From Mucilaginibacter sabulilitoris (GTDB lineage Bacteria > Bacteroidota > Bacteroidia > Sphingobacteriales > Sphingobacteriaceae), in contig NZ_CP139558.1 in assembly GCF_034262375.1 (NCBI RefSeq), positions 7,192,001-7,256,000 of the forward strand: DNA of 64,000 nucleotides. Reading direction: 5' to 3'. The notes below the pieces were generated by a model. That model made no database searches, had not been told where the DNA came from, and worked only from the letters and a program-made list of their open reading frames with translations. A program made the position numbers and the translations under genes. Of this stretch, positions 9,137 through 17,740 are shown piece by piece; the stretch's first letter is position 1; every line of letters begins with the position of its first letter.

Positions 9137-10288
9137 ATGAAAAAATTACTTCTACCCGCTCTTTTATTGCTGGCCGCTTGCCAGAATAAACAGCTTGTAA
9201 ATCCGGGCAGCACGGTTACAGGCAAAAACAAAACAACCACACAACGTACATTTTCGGGAACAACGCGCACCGATAGTTTGTATGGTGCCAGTGTGCATTT
9301 CGGATCAATTAATAACGGCGATTACACAGCCAACAAAATTGGTTACGCCATGCAGCTGGCGAGGATCATGAACTGGAACTTTTTCCGTGCCGATGTAACT
9401 ACCAACTCTTCAGGAGTTCCCGGCAATGCCTCCTTCTCCGTATTTGCCGATTCTGTTTATAATGCCGGCATGGGCATCATGGTAGTATTTGGTAATCCTA
9501 CCCTGCCATTACCAGCTGTTGATACGGGCTATAACGCTACCGAAATTAATAATTTTTACCAGCAGGGATATACCAAAGGCAACGGCTTTGCAACGTTATA
9601 CAATGGTAAATTCCAATTTTTACAAGTGTATAATGAGCTCGAACTTGATCCTGATGCCGGCTTGCTTAAACCCGGAGCTTATGGAACCGGTGTACCTACC
9701 GACAACGAAAATGACACCAAATACGATATGAGAAAGTACAGAGCTTACCTGCACTATATGAAAGGCGTTTACAGTGGCGTTAAAGCAGTTAACAATGGTA
9801 TTAAAGTAGGTATGAACTACAGCTGGATACACTATGGCTTATTTGTAAAATTTGCCACAGACATGTTAGCTCAGGGTAAAAAGCTAAGTTTCATGGGGCT
9901 CGACTGGTATAATGACAGCGAATATGGTACAGATAAAAGCCATAACGTTAATCCAACGGATGTAGCAATGGCCAACCAGGCTATTACTCGCTTAAAATTA
10001 AAATTCCCGTCGACGCTGGTGAGCCAGGTAGGGTTAACAGAAACTGGTATATCTTTTGGCGGCACCCCAAAAGCTTCTGATAATCCTAACCATCTTGGGA
10101 AGGGCGGCTTTTTAACACTGATGCATAGCCAATATAAGCCCAACTGTAATTTTTTATTTTACTACGAGCTTTTTAAAGAACCTTTAAGTCGCGGCGCGGG
10201 TACCAAAGAAGCAGAGTTTGGTATACAAACCCCAACCAACTTAACACCTAATCATTTGGTAACAGATACACTGTCGCTTTTACACTAA
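9137..10288 (+). CDS. Glycoside-hydrolase-like (clan GH-A type) lipoprotein
   Basis: A 383-residue lipoprotein starting MKKLLLPALLLLAACQ with lipobox LLAAC (Cys15); the start at 9137 is preferred over an upstream ATG at 9080 for that reason. The rest reads like a TIM-barrel glycosidase: FFRADVTTN early, then FLQVYNELELDPDAG, where the Asn-Glu would be the acid/base at strand 4, FMGLDWYN, and VGLTETGISFGG, where the Glu would be the strand-7 nucleophile. This pattern fits clan GH-A families such as GH39 or GH5-like enzymes, but I cannot name the family. It should sit on the periplasmic or outer face. It is monocistronic, with a strong bidirectional terminator after it. Confidence 0.65.
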   Translation: MKKLLLPALLLLAACQNKQLVNPGSTVTGKNKTTTQRTFSGTTRTDSLYGASVHFGSINNGDYTANKIGYAMQLARIMNWNFFRADVTTNSSGVPGNASFSVFADSVYNAGMGIMVVFGNPTLPLPAVDTGYNATEINNFYQQGYTKGNGFATLYNGKFQFLQVYNELELDPDAGLLKPGAYGTGVPTDNENDTKYDMRKYRAYLHYMKGVYSGVKAVNNGIKVGMNYSWIHYGLFVKFATDMLAQGKKLSFMGLDWYNDSEYGTDKSHNVNPTDVAMANQAITRLKLKFPSTLVSQVGLTETGISFGGTPKASDNPNHLGKGGFLTLMHSQYKPNCNFLFYYELFKEPLSRGAGTKEAEFGIQTPTNLTPNHLVTDTLSLLH

Positions 10289-10305
10289 CATTATTTGAGT
10301 ATCCT

Positions 10306-10349
10306 AAAATAAAGAGAGCTGTCCATTTCTGGACAGCTCTCTTTATTTT
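10306..10349. terminator. Strong bidirectional terminator
   Basis: A perfect 19-bp stem (10306-10324 with 10331-10349) and a 6-base loop, with A-run and T-run flanks, separates two convergent genes, the glycosidase-like lipoprotein and the OmpA-type lipoprotein. Confidence 0.9.
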
Positions 10350-10363
10350 TAGTCAATTTTAAA

Positions 10364-11254
10364 TTATTGTTGAGGCGTTGTTGCTGGCGGAGTTGTTGAC
10401 TGCGCATCCGGAGCTTTACCAATCAGGTCCATAAACTGATCAAGTTTTGGAGTAATGATGATTTGGGTACGCCTGTTTTTGGCTTTACCATCAGGTGTAT
10501 TATTATCGGCAATTGGGTTATACTCGCCACGGCCGCCTGCGGTTAAACGTTTAGGGTCAACCGCGTAATTGTTTTGCAGCGCCTGTACTACTGATGAGGC
10601 TCTTAAAGAACTCAGGTCCCAGTTGTTGCGGATATTTTTCTGGCTGATTGGCACGTTATCGGTATTACCTTCAATCAGCACATCATAGTTGCTGTAATCT
10701 TTAATGATCTTGGCAATTTTGCTCAGAGTTGCGCCAGCCTGGTCAGATATTTCATAGCTGCCTGATTTGTACAGCATGTTATCAGAAAGCGAAATATAAA
10801 CAACACCTTTCAATACTTTCACATCAACACCCTGCGCTTCTGAAGGACTTAATGAGCGGGTAAGGTTATTAGTCAACACCATATTAAGCGAATCGCTTTT
10901 GCTTTTGGCGTTTACCAATTGCTGTATGTACTTGTTTGAACTATTGATCTCATCAACCAGTTTAGAGATATTCACATTGCCCTGGCTGCTGCTATTTAAA
11001 CACTTGTTAAGCGCTTCCTGTAATGCTTTTACGTTATTCCTTTCAGAGGCTAATTGCTCTTCCAAACTTTTTACCCGGCCGTTTGCCAACGCGAGGGCTT
11101 GTTCACTGGTTTGATATTTTACACTCAAATCGCGGGTGCTATTCTGCAGTTGCGTGTAATTGGCATCCAGTTCTTTGTATTTTTTACTGCTTACGCAGCT
11201 TTGGCTCAATATTGCTACAACGAGCAGAGCCAGCACGGATATTCGATATTTCAT
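10364..11254 (-). CDS. OmpA-family peptidoglycan-binding lipoprotein
   Basis: A 296-residue lipoprotein: signal peptide with lipobox LSQSC (Cys20), a heptad-rich coiled coil at about residues 30-105 (for example SLEEQLASERNNVKALQEAL), and an OmpA C-terminal domain at about residues 148-275 with IEGNTDNVPI, NWDLSSLRASSVVQAL and the closing NRRTQIIITP. The OmpA domain binds diaminopimelate of peptidoglycan, so the protein should link the outer membrane to the wall. The architecture resembles the MotB/OmpA-like lipoproteins of Bacteroidota rather than a porin, because no beta-barrel is present. The proline/threonine/glutamine-rich tail is probably disordered. Confidence 0.9.
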   Translation of the reverse strand: MKYRISVLALLVVAILSQSCVSSKKYKELDANYTQLQNSTRDLSVKYQTSEQALALANGRVKSLEEQLASERNNVKALQEALNKCLNSSSQGNVNISKLVDEINSSNKYIQQLVNAKSKSDSLNMVLTNNLTRSLSPSEAQGVDVKVLKGVVYISLSDNMLYKSGSYEISDQAGATLSKIAKIIKDYSNYDVLIEGNTDNVPISQKNIRNNWDLSSLRASSVVQALQNNYAVDPKRLTAGGRGEYNPIADNNTPDGKAKNRRTQIIITPKLDQFMDLIGKAPDAQSTTPPATTPQQ

Positions 11255-11585
11255 AGTTTTTATTTTTATTTAAATATATACATTATAACCAACTAATTAT
11301 TAAGTATAAAGTTTTGTTTTGGGGTTAAGCCTGCGGTAATATCTCTAATAACAATCTCTTAACGCATGCTTGCTCATAACTTAATAATGTGCATTGCAAT
11401 AACGGCCATTATGCCATTAAATTTTATAGTCTGCTAAAAATCAACATCTGTAAATTATACTTTACCGCTTTCTTGTTACACATTTTTTGTGCCAATTTCA
11501 ACAACTACCCCATAGGTGTATAAATGTAAACCTGTTATCACCCGGTATAATTATTATCTTGGCCCTACACTATACATCTAAAAAA
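11255..11585. other. Divergent intergenic region, no gene seen
   Basis: This 331-base, AT-rich gap between the OmpA lipoprotein and the DUF1349 gene contains no credible ORF or stable hairpin. A TATCTTGG sequence about 25 bases before the DUF1349 ATG is one mismatch from the TAnnTTTG -7 box but lacks a convincing -33 partner. Confidence 0.35.
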
Positions 11586-12224
11586 ATGAAAACATCCTGT
11601 CACACCCTGCATCAAAAAATTAAACTCACTGCCATGATCTGTTTACTCGCTGTTACAGGCAGTTTTGCTCAAAGCCAGCCAGCCATGAATTGGTTTAATA
11701 AACCATCTACATGGACGGGCAATGCCACAAAACTAACTTTTACTGTTGACCCCGGTACCGATTACTGGCAGGTTACCCATTATGGCTTTAAGCGCGATAA
11801 CGGGCCTTTCTACTACCAGGAAATGGCCGGAAACTTTGAAGCCAGTGTAAAGGTAAGCGGTAACTATCGTGAGCTTTTTCATCAGGCCGGTTTAATGGTA
11901 CGTATTGACGAGAAAAACTGGATCAAGACCGGAATTGAATTTGTTGACGGCGTTCAAAACATCAGTGCTGTGGTAACCCGTGAAGTTTCTGATTGGTCGG
12001 TAGTGCCGCGCCATAATAGTCCCAAATCGGTTTGGCTCAAATTACTCCGTAAAGGCGATTATGTGGAAATTAAATATTCCTTTGACGGCCAAAAGTACGA
12101 TATGCTGCGCCTGGCCTATTTTCCGCCCGATAAAAAAGTACAGATTGGTATGGTAGCTGCCGCTCCCGGCAAGCAAAGTTTCCCGGTTACTTTTGAAAAC
12201 TTTAAGGTAGAAGCGGTAAAGTAA
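11586..12224 (+). CDS. Secreted DUF1349 concanavalin-like protein
   Basis: A 212-residue protein with a signal peptide ending near TGSFAQS; the ATG at 11586 is chosen because the upstream extension to 11487 has no signal-like or conserved sequence. The mature part is a DUF1349 jelly-roll domain (concanavalin A-like fold): WFNKPSTWTG, LTFTVDPGTDYWQVTHYGF, FHQAGLMVRIDEKNWIKTGIEF, SDWSVVP and WLKLLRKGDYVEIKYSFDG. The family includes the yeast protein Ree1 and many secreted bacterial proteins; sugar binding is suspected, not proven. It is monocistronic and ends at a strong hairpin. Confidence 0.85.
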   Translation: MKTSCHTLHQKIKLTAMICLLAVTGSFAQSQPAMNWFNKPSTWTGNATKLTFTVDPGTDYWQVTHYGFKRDNGPFYYQEMAGNFEASVKVSGNYRELFHQAGLMVRIDEKNWIKTGIEFVDGVQNISAVVTREVSDWSVVPRHNSPKSVWLKLLRKGDYVEIKYSFDGQKYDMLRLAYFPPDKKVQIGMVAAAPGKQSFPVTFENFKVEAVK

Positions 12225-12238
12225 AAAAGCTTCCAAAA

Positions 12239-12280
12239 CAAAAAGCCCCAGGCAATCATATGATTGCCTGGGGCTTTTTG
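12239..12280. terminator. Strong bidirectional terminator
   Basis: A near-perfect palindrome of 42 bases, with a GC-rich core gccccaggcaatc and A/T-runs at its ends, lies between convergent DUF1349 and DUF3078 genes and can serve both. Confidence 0.92.
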
Positions 12281-12299
12281 TTTTATAATCGCGGATAGG

Positions 12300-13181
12300 T
12301 TAGAACTTATATGTTATACCCGCGCCTAAAATCTGTTTTACCTGAAGGGCAATCTTGGTGCTGCCATCTTCATTCGGGATTCTGGTTTTACCATCATAAA
12401 TGAGTTGCACACCCGCATTAACCGTAACAAACTTGTTTACTTTCATAAAAAGATTTGCGGTATAATCAGTATAGATATCTCCGGGCTTGTGTAAATAATC
12501 GGAATATAGTTTCAGGATATTTTCGAGGCTGATGTTCTGCACCAGGTTAACCTTGTAATAAGCATCGAGCGAAGCGCCAAACTGGAAAAGGCTTTTGCTG
12601 CCGGGTGTAACACCAAATGCCCCTATCGAAGAAAGATAATCATCATTCACCATAATGATACGAGCGGCCGCAGGCGATATATTTACCCTGAAATTATCTG
12701 AACGCTTATAGGCAAAACCCGGCCCGAAAGTAAGGTAAGCCGGGGCAAAAATATTCGAGATTAATGTTTTAGGCTCCGTAGTATAATCATACCCTTTGGT
12801 AAATTGGGTCTGGAAATTCATATAAAAGGTGTACAACCAGTATTGGGAAGCCTGCCGCCCGAGCAAACTGTTCAGAATTATTCTATCGTCGTTTTTGCGC
12901 CAGCCTGCATCCTGTTGCTTGCTTAAACCATATCCCAGTATCACCTTATTATCCCAGCTCCATTTATCTCTTTTATAATTAAAATCATAATTGAAAATAA
13001 GGTTACCGGCAAAGGCATTTACGCCACCGGCCGACCAGTTAGAATAGGAACTTTGACTGATCAGAAATGTGTTTTCGCCGTGAATTGTCCATATTTTTGT
13101 AGTGTCGGCTTTGGGGGCATCCTGCGCATAACTGATCACAGTTATGAGCAACGCGGCTAATAATAAACTGAGTTTTTTCAT
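12300..13181 (-). CDS. DUF3078 outer-membrane beta-barrel protein
   Basis: A 293-residue DUF3078 protein with a signal peptide (MKKLSLLLAALLITVISYAQ). The family hallmark follows directly: IWTIHGENTFLISQSSYSNW with the SNWSAGG turn, then alternating amphipathic strands (FNYDFNYKRDKWSWDNKVIL, YWLYTFYMNFQTQFTKGYDY) and a C-terminal strand ending in GITYKF, as in outer-membrane barrels. DUF3078 proteins are Bacteroidota-specific; their role is unknown. It is transcribed alone, from the DNA between it and the Rrf2 gene. Confidence 0.88.
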   Translation of the reverse strand: MKKLSLLLAALLITVISYAQDAPKADTTKIWTIHGENTFLISQSSYSNWSAGGVNAFAGNLIFNYDFNYKRDKWSWDNKVILGYGLSKQQDAGWRKNDDRIILNSLLGRQASQYWLYTFYMNFQTQFTKGYDYTTEPKTLISNIFAPAYLTFGPGFAYKRSDNFRVNISPAAARIIMVNDDYLSSIGAFGVTPGSKSLFQFGASLDAYYKVNLVQNISLENILKLYSDYLHKPGDIYTDYTANLFMKVNKFVTVNAGVQLIYDGKTRIPNEDGSTKIALQVKQILGAGITYKF

Positions 13182-13408
13182 AAGAATTAAGATGTTTAAT
13201 GAGCTAAAAAGCTAATCTGCCATTTATCCTTATCTCCATAATAAATTGCTCATATACGTTAATATGGTTTTACTATTTTACCCGTTTCTCTGGGTTATTT
13301 TTTCTATAGCCCTGACAGACGCCTGACAAATATCGTAATTTATTATTTGTTATTATTTCCTGAAGTTGATATAACTGTTAAACTAATAAGCCCGAGTGGG
13401 TTTAATGT

Positions 13409-13846
13409 TCATTTTTTTAGGGAGAGTAAACCATACATAAGCTCCTCATTAAAGTTGCCGATGGTGGTTGTACTGAGCATCAGATGTATCCGGTTACGGA
13501 TATCCTTAAACTCGTTATGCAGCGGGCAGGGGTTAATTTCAGAGCATTGTTTTAAGCCAAGGGCACATCCATTAAATAAACTATTGCCATCCACAGCCTC
13601 TACTATTTCACTCAACGGGCGCGATAAAGCAGGTGCATCCATATAAAAGCCGCCATGCGGCCCTTTGAAAGAACTAATAAGTCCTTTACGGCTTAGGTCC
13701 TGCAGTATTTTAGCCAGAAAAGGTTCGGGCGAGTCGATACCGATGGCAATATCTTTAATACCTACCCTGCTGCCTGATGCCGTTTTGTGCGCTATAAAAA
13801 ATACAGCTCTTATAGCGTACTCACATGTTTTTGAAAAAATTGCCAT
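13409..13846 (-). CDS. Rrf2-family regulator with three cluster-type cysteines (NsrR/IscR-like)
   Basis: A 145-residue Rrf2 regulator with an N-terminal winged helix (YAIRAVFFIAH, then LAKILQDLSRKGLISSFKGPHGGF). Cys94, Cys101 and Cys107 (C-x6-C-x5-C) match, with small spacing differences, the three cysteines that hold the Fe-S cluster in NsrR and IscR. NsrR senses nitric oxide through that cluster. The gene is divergent from hmp, whose product removes nitric oxide, so an NsrR-like role as the hmp repressor is the natural reading. A palindrome in the shared gap, 33 bases before this start, is the probable operator and would give autoregulation. Naming it nsrR would need binding data. Confidence 0.88.
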   Translation of the reverse strand: MAIFSKTCEYAIRAVFFIAHKTASGSRVGIKDIAIGIDSPEPFLAKILQDLSRKGLISSFKGPHGGFYMDAPALSRPLSEIVEAVDGNSLFNGCALGLKQCSEINPCPLHNEFKDIRNRIHLMLSTTTIGNFNEELMYGLLSLKK

Positions 13847-13859
13847 AATACTATAAGCA

Positions 13860-13867
13860 CAAAATTA
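13860..13867 (-). promoter_or_regulatory. Candidate -7 box of the Rrf2 gene
   Basis: Read on the minus strand this is TAATTTTG, a match to the Bacteroidota -7 consensus TAnnTTTG, ending 13 bases before the Rrf2 ATG. No TTTG is seen at the -33 spacing, so the call is moderate. The operator palindrome at 13879-13904 lies directly upstream, where a bound repressor would block it. Confidence 0.45.
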
Positions 13868-13878
13868 ACAAAAAAATT

Positions 13879-13923
13879 AATAAAAGATATTTTTGTCTTT
13901 TATTTTTTTAATGTATAGATTTG
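13879..13923 (+). promoter_or_regulatory. hmp promoter overlapped by an operator-like palindrome
   Basis: An inverted repeat aataaaaga (13879-13887) / tcttttatt (13896-13904) with an 8-base centre spans a TTTG -33 box at 13892-13895. Exactly 20 bases later comes TAGATTTG at 13916-13923, a full match to the Bacteroidota -7 consensus. A third copy of the half-site aataaaaga lies at 13962-13970, in the hmp leader. A regulator sitting on the palindrome would cover the -33 box of hmp, which fits repression by the divergent Rrf2 protein. Confidence 0.7.
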
Positions 13924-13994
13924 TCCTGTCCAATCATCAAAGCGCGCGATCATTGCACAATAATAAAAGATAAAAAGGTATTAATATATTCATT

Positions 13995-15206
13995 ATGAAA
14001 ACCGAACAAAAAATACTCATTACCGCTACCGTTCCGGTACTGAAAGAAAATGGCGTACTGCTAACCAAATATTTTTACAACAGGATGTTTACCCACCACC
14101 CCGAACTCCGGAACATGTTTAATATGGGTAACCAGCAAAGTGGCAAACAGCAAACCGCATTAGCAATGGCGGTGCTGGCCTACGCCGAACATATAGCAGA
14201 CCCGACTGTGCTGATCCCGGTGGTTGACCGCATTGGTCAAAAACATATCAGCCTGGATATACGCCCCGAGCATTATATCATTGTTGGCCGGCACCTGATA
14301 GCCTCCATACAAGAAGTATTAGGCGATGCTGCTTCGCCTGAAATTGTTGACGCCTGGACAGCGGCCTATAATCAACTGGCGGCTTTAATGTCCGGTCATG
14401 AAGCCAATTTATATGAGCAGCAAACTAACAGGACTAACGGCTGGACAGGCTGGCGACCTTTTAAAGTTGGTAAAAAAATGCTCGAATCTGCAGAAATTAC
14501 TTCATTTTACCTTTACCCTGCCGATGGTGGCAAAGTAACACCGCACCAGCCCGGGCAATTTATCAGCGTACGCTTATTCTTGCCGCAGCTTAATTTGAAG
14601 CAAGCCCGTCAATACAGTGTATCAAGTGCGCCGGGGAATGAATATTACCGCATTTCTGTAAAGAAAGAAAAAGGCACCAATCTGGATACCGACGGCATGA
14701 TCAGCAACAGGCTGCATGATTTTATTAATGAAAATGATATAGTTGACCTTACTGCACCGGCGGGCAACTTCACCCTTGCTCCTGATATCGATGCTCCGGT
14801 TACCCTCATTAGCGGAGGTGTGGGTATTACGCCATTATTGAGTATGTTGAACAGCCTTGTTGAAAGCGATTACAGCCATCCGATTACCTGGCTCCATGGC
14901 TGCCGCGATGAGTCTGTACATGCTTTCAGGAATCAGCTGAATGATATTGTAAAAACAAAAACCAACGTGCAGCAGCATGTTTTTTATAACCAGGCAACCG
15001 ATGAAAACAAGGACGCAGGCGTTTTAGAGGGTTTTCTGGATATTAACAAGGTGCCGTCTTTAAACCTGAGGCCAGATGCGCATTATTTTATATGCGGCCC
15101 TTCGGTGTTTATCCAAAAGCAATATCACGACCTGGTGGACGCAGGTGTAAACAAGCAACACATTTATTTTGAAGAGTTTGGCCCTCAGCTGCTCTCCTTA
15201 AATTAA
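13995..15206 (+). CDS. hmp: Flavohaemoglobin, nitric oxide dioxygenase
   Basis: A 403-residue flavohaemoglobin that turns nitric oxide and oxygen into nitrate using NAD(P)H. The globin domain (about 1-140) has B10 Tyr28, E7 Gln53 and proximal His84 in GQKHISL. The FAD domain follows with RQYSVSSAP (the RxYS flavin motif), and the NAD-binding domain has SGGVGITPLLSML and ends with YFEEFGP, the usual C-terminus of the family. Length is typical. It is divergent from an Rrf2 regulator and followed after 35 bases by a small membrane protein, with which it probably forms one transcript ending at 15654. The promoter carries a palindromic operator, so NO-induced expression is expected. Confidence 0.96.
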   Translation: MKTEQKILITATVPVLKENGVLLTKYFYNRMFTHHPELRNMFNMGNQQSGKQQTALAMAVLAYAEHIADPTVLIPVVDRIGQKHISLDIRPEHYIIVGRHLIASIQEVLGDAASPEIVDAWTAAYNQLAALMSGHEANLYEQQTNRTNGWTGWRPFKVGKKMLESAEITSFYLYPADGGKVTPHQPGQFISVRLFLPQLNLKQARQYSVSSAPGNEYYRISVKKEKGTNLDTDGMISNRLHDFINENDIVDLTAPAGNFTLAPDIDAPVTLISGGVGITPLLSMLNSLVESDYSHPITWLHGCRDESVHAFRNQLNDIVKTKTNVQQHVFYNQATDENKDAGVLEGFLDINKVPSLNLRPDAHYFICGPSVFIQKQYHDLVDAGVNKQHIYFEEFGPQLLSLN

Positions 15207-15241
15207 TAACAATATAAACGCATTATTAAAAATCAAATATC

Positions 15242-15601
15242 ATGAACACTTTAAAAACTACAGTTCCGGTTAACTGGACAGTGAAACAAGAAACCAGTCA
15301 TGAAACATTTAACGTTATAAAAAAATTCAATGAATTTGCTGACACGCAAAAACCAATGCATGCCTTATGGTGGTTTGTTAATTTAATGGTACACGGTACA
15401 TTAGTACTGGCAGTACCTGCCGTTTTAATTTATTACTACAATGCGCCCGTAATTGTATTAGCCGTTACCACTACCTGTTTTTTTACCACATTTGTGGCCA
15501 ATATGTGCGGTTCAGGTATACGCACCACACTTGCTACCTTCTTTTTAAGCTTACTGATTCATATAGCCATGATACTGATAGTAGTATTTTGCTATAATTA
15601 A
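15242..15601 (+). CDS. Small membrane protein in the hmp transcript
   Basis: A 119-residue protein with three likely helices (about 44-65, 68-88 and 96-117) after a polar N-terminus of about 38 residues. I do not recognise the family. It lies 35 bases behind hmp and before a strong terminator, so it is almost certainly co-expressed with the NO dioxygenase. A role in NO or redox stress, or as a membrane partner for hmp, is inference from position only. His and Cys residues within or near the helices (HALWWFVNLMVHG, NMCGSG) could bind a metal or haem, but nothing proves it. Confidence 0.75.
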   Translation: MNTLKTTVPVNWTVKQETSHETFNVIKKFNEFADTQKPMHALWWFVNLMVHGTLVLAVPAVLIYYYNAPVIVLAVTTTCFFTTFVANMCGSGIRTTLATFFLSLLIHIAMILIVVFCYN

Positions 15602-15611
15602 TATATTCTTT

Positions 15612-15654
15612 ATAAAAGCAAAGAGCCGGCTTGAAGCCGGCTCTTTGCTTTTAT
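15612..15654. terminator. Strong terminator after the hmp operon
   Basis: A long stem (about 19 bp; aaagcaaagagccggc and its complement) with a short loop and flanking A/T-runs lies between the hmp operon and the convergent oxidoreductase gene. Confidence 0.92.
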
Positions 15655-15670
15655 TGCTTGCATAAGGACA

Positions 15671-16621
15671 TTATAATTCAATCACTATTTTACCCCTGGT
15701 TTTGCCGCTCTCCACCATTTCATGCGCAGCAGGGATATCCTCAAAACTAAACACATCAGAAATGTATGATTTCAGGCTGCCTTCTTTCAGCATATCTGCT
15801 ATCTGTTTCATATCGTCACCGTTTGATTCTACCGCAAGCCGGTAAGTTTGCACTCCTTTAGCCTTTGCCTTTTCAGCAATTTCGCCCTCAAAAAAAGCGA
15901 TAAGGCTTACTAACCTGCCGCCGCGTTTAACAGCATCTATTGAACGTAATATGTGGTCGCCAAACAGCCCGTCGATCACAATATCAGCGTCTTGTACGTT
16001 GTCCTCAAACTTTTCCTTACCGTAATTAATAAACTCATCGGCGCCCTGTGCTAATATAAACTCCTCGCTCGCTCCCGATCCTGTACCTATTACGTAAGCT
16101 CCAAAATATTTGGCTATCTGAACAGCATAATGACCTACCCCACCCGCTGCCGAATGAATAAGCACTTTATCGCCGGATTTTACTTTCGCATTAGTAACCA
16201 GTGCCTGCCACGCGGTTAAAGCGGCAAGTGTTGCCGCAGCAGCCTCGGTATGCGATATATTGGCAGGTTTTAGGGCCAAATGGCTTTCAGGTGCGGCCAC
16301 ATACTCCGCATAAGCTTTGGCATGGCCTGGAAATTTTACCATTCCAAACACTTCATCGCCAACTTTAAATTCAGTTACGTCTTTCCCGGCCTCTACAACG
16401 GTGCCCGATACATCCCATCCTAATATCATCTGCTCGCCTGGTGCTATTAACAATTTTCTTTTTACGTAAGCCTCATCTTTCCGTACAAAAGTATCAACAG
16501 GGTTAATGCCAATAGCCTTTGTTTTTATCAAAACCTCATCGGCTTTAATAACAGGTTTGTCAATTTCTTTTAAAACCAGTTTATCTATATCGCCGTTTTC
16601 TGTTAATATTATTGCTTTCAT
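15671..16621 (-). CDS. NADP-dependent zinc-free alcohol dehydrogenase / quinone oxidoreductase
   Basis: A 316-residue medium-chain dehydrogenase of the quinone oxidoreductase subgroup. It has the GroES-like N-terminal domain (INPVDTFVRKDEAY, GWDVSGTVVEAGKDVTEFKVGDEVFGM) and a Rossmann domain with HSAAGGVGHYAVQIAKYFGA, the AxxGGVG nucleotide loop of NADPH-using members. The structural-zinc cysteine cluster of true alcohol dehydrogenases is absent. It likely reduces quinones or reactive enones. It is divergent from an AraC-type regulator with 89 bases between, so the regulator probably controls it. Confidence 0.9.
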   Translation of the reverse strand: MKAIILTENGDIDKLVLKEIDKPVIKADEVLIKTKAIGINPVDTFVRKDEAYVKRKLLIAPGEQMILGWDVSGTVVEAGKDVTEFKVGDEVFGMVKFPGHAKAYAEYVAAPESHLALKPANISHTEAAAATLAALTAWQALVTNAKVKSGDKVLIHSAAGGVGHYAVQIAKYFGAYVIGTGSGASEEFILAQGADEFINYGKEKFEDNVQDADIVIDGLFGDHILRSIDAVKRGGRLVSLIAFFEGEIAEKAKAKGVQTYRLAVESNGDDMKQIADMLKEGSLKSYISDVFSFEDIPAAHEMVESGKTRGKIVIEL

Positions 16622-16710
16622 GTTATCTTTATTTTTGAATACCCAAATGTCGGAAGAACCGGCTGGTAAATCTTGTACATTTTTGGGACAAAGACGTAGT
16701 TTTTAAGGAT

Positions 16711-17589
16711 ATGCGAACCGAAAATCTCTTTCAACCTTTTGATATTTATTTGCTCAAATCAAACGAGTGCCCAATGAAAGTCCATCAGCACACGTTTTTT
16801 GAGCTGGTTTATATTATCGAAGGTGAGGGCATACACAACATTAATGGTAACGATTTAAGATATGGGCCCGGCAGCCTGTATTTACTGAGCCCCATGATGA
16901 CACATCATTTTACGGTAGATCAGCTTACTTCCTTTATTTTCGTACGCTTTAACAACATTTATCTTAAAGGGGTACTTGATAAAGGCGACCGGCGAAAATC
17001 CGGGACCTGGGCCAAAAAGCTCGATTATATTTTTCAGAGCAAGCAAGATCAGGGAGATATTATTAAAAATGAAAGGGATAAACCACTTACTGCGGCTATT
17101 GTAGATGCCATTGTTGCCGAGTACGAACTTGGACAAGCAATGCAACAAGAAGTGGTAGAACAGCTCATTAATACCCTCATCACTATTGTAGCCCGAAACA
17201 TTACCGTTAAATGCGATGCCAAAACAGGCGGCGATGTTGTTGCACTCCAGATTGTAAACTACATACACCTGAATGTTTATGATCCCGAGAAACTGAAAGC
17301 AGAAATCATTGCCGAACATTTTAATATCTCCTCAAACTACATCAGCGAGTATTTTAAAAAACAAACCGGCGAAAACCTGCAGCAATTTATCATCAATTAT
17401 AAACTCTCCCTTGCCGAAACCCGGCTGCGCTACAGTAATATGCGATTAAACGAAATTGCTTTTGAACTTGGCTTTACCGATGAAAGCCACCTTACCAAAA
17501 CGTTTAAGAAATACAAAGGAGAATCGCCCGCGCAGTTTAAAAAGAATATCAGGGCAAATATTGCGCCTGTTAACCTTCAGGTCTCTTAG
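16711..17589 (+). CDS. AraC-family transcriptional regulator with cupin sensor domain
   Basis: A 292-residue AraC regulator. Residues about 15-100 form a cupin-type effector domain (KVHQHTFFELVYIIEGEGIH, YGPGSLYLLSPMMTHHF) and about 190-285 form the two helix-turn-helix domains (AEHFNISSNYISEYFKKQTG and LNEIAFELGFTDESHLTKTFKKYKG, the AraC signature). It is divergent from the quinone oxidoreductase gene, its likely target, and lies 151 bases before the esterase gene, which has its own promoter. The effector is unknown. Confidence 0.92.
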   Translation: MRTENLFQPFDIYLLKSNECPMKVHQHTFFELVYIIEGEGIHNINGNDLRYGPGSLYLLSPMMTHHFTVDQLTSFIFVRFNNIYLKGVLDKGDRRKSGTWAKKLDYIFQSKQDQGDIIKNERDKPLTAAIVDAIVAEYELGQAMQQEVVEQLINTLITIVARNITVKCDAKTGGDVVALQIVNYIHLNVYDPEKLKAEIIAEHFNISSNYISEYFKKQTGENLQQFIINYKLSLAETRLRYSNMRLNEIAFELGFTDESHLTKTFKKYKGESPAQFKKNIRANIAPVNLQVS

Positions 17590-17667
17590 CAGCCTTTTGA
17601 TTTTCAACAGGATATAACAACGAAAGTCTCCGCAGGAGAAATGTGCTATATATGTATAGAATCGTGC

Positions 17668-17699
17668 ATTGAGTGACCTTATTTACAGATGTATCTTTG
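17668..17699 (+). promoter_or_regulatory. Bacteroidota-type promoter of the esterase gene
   Basis: ATTG at 17668-17671 (-33) and TATCTTTG at 17692-17699 (-7, full consensus match) are exactly 20 bases apart. The ATG at 17741 is 41 bases further on. This makes the esterase gene an independent unit rather than part of an operon with the AraC gene. Confidence 0.65.
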
Positions 17700-17740
17700 T
17701 TATGCTTAAATGAATGATCAATTATTAAAAACATACGCAT

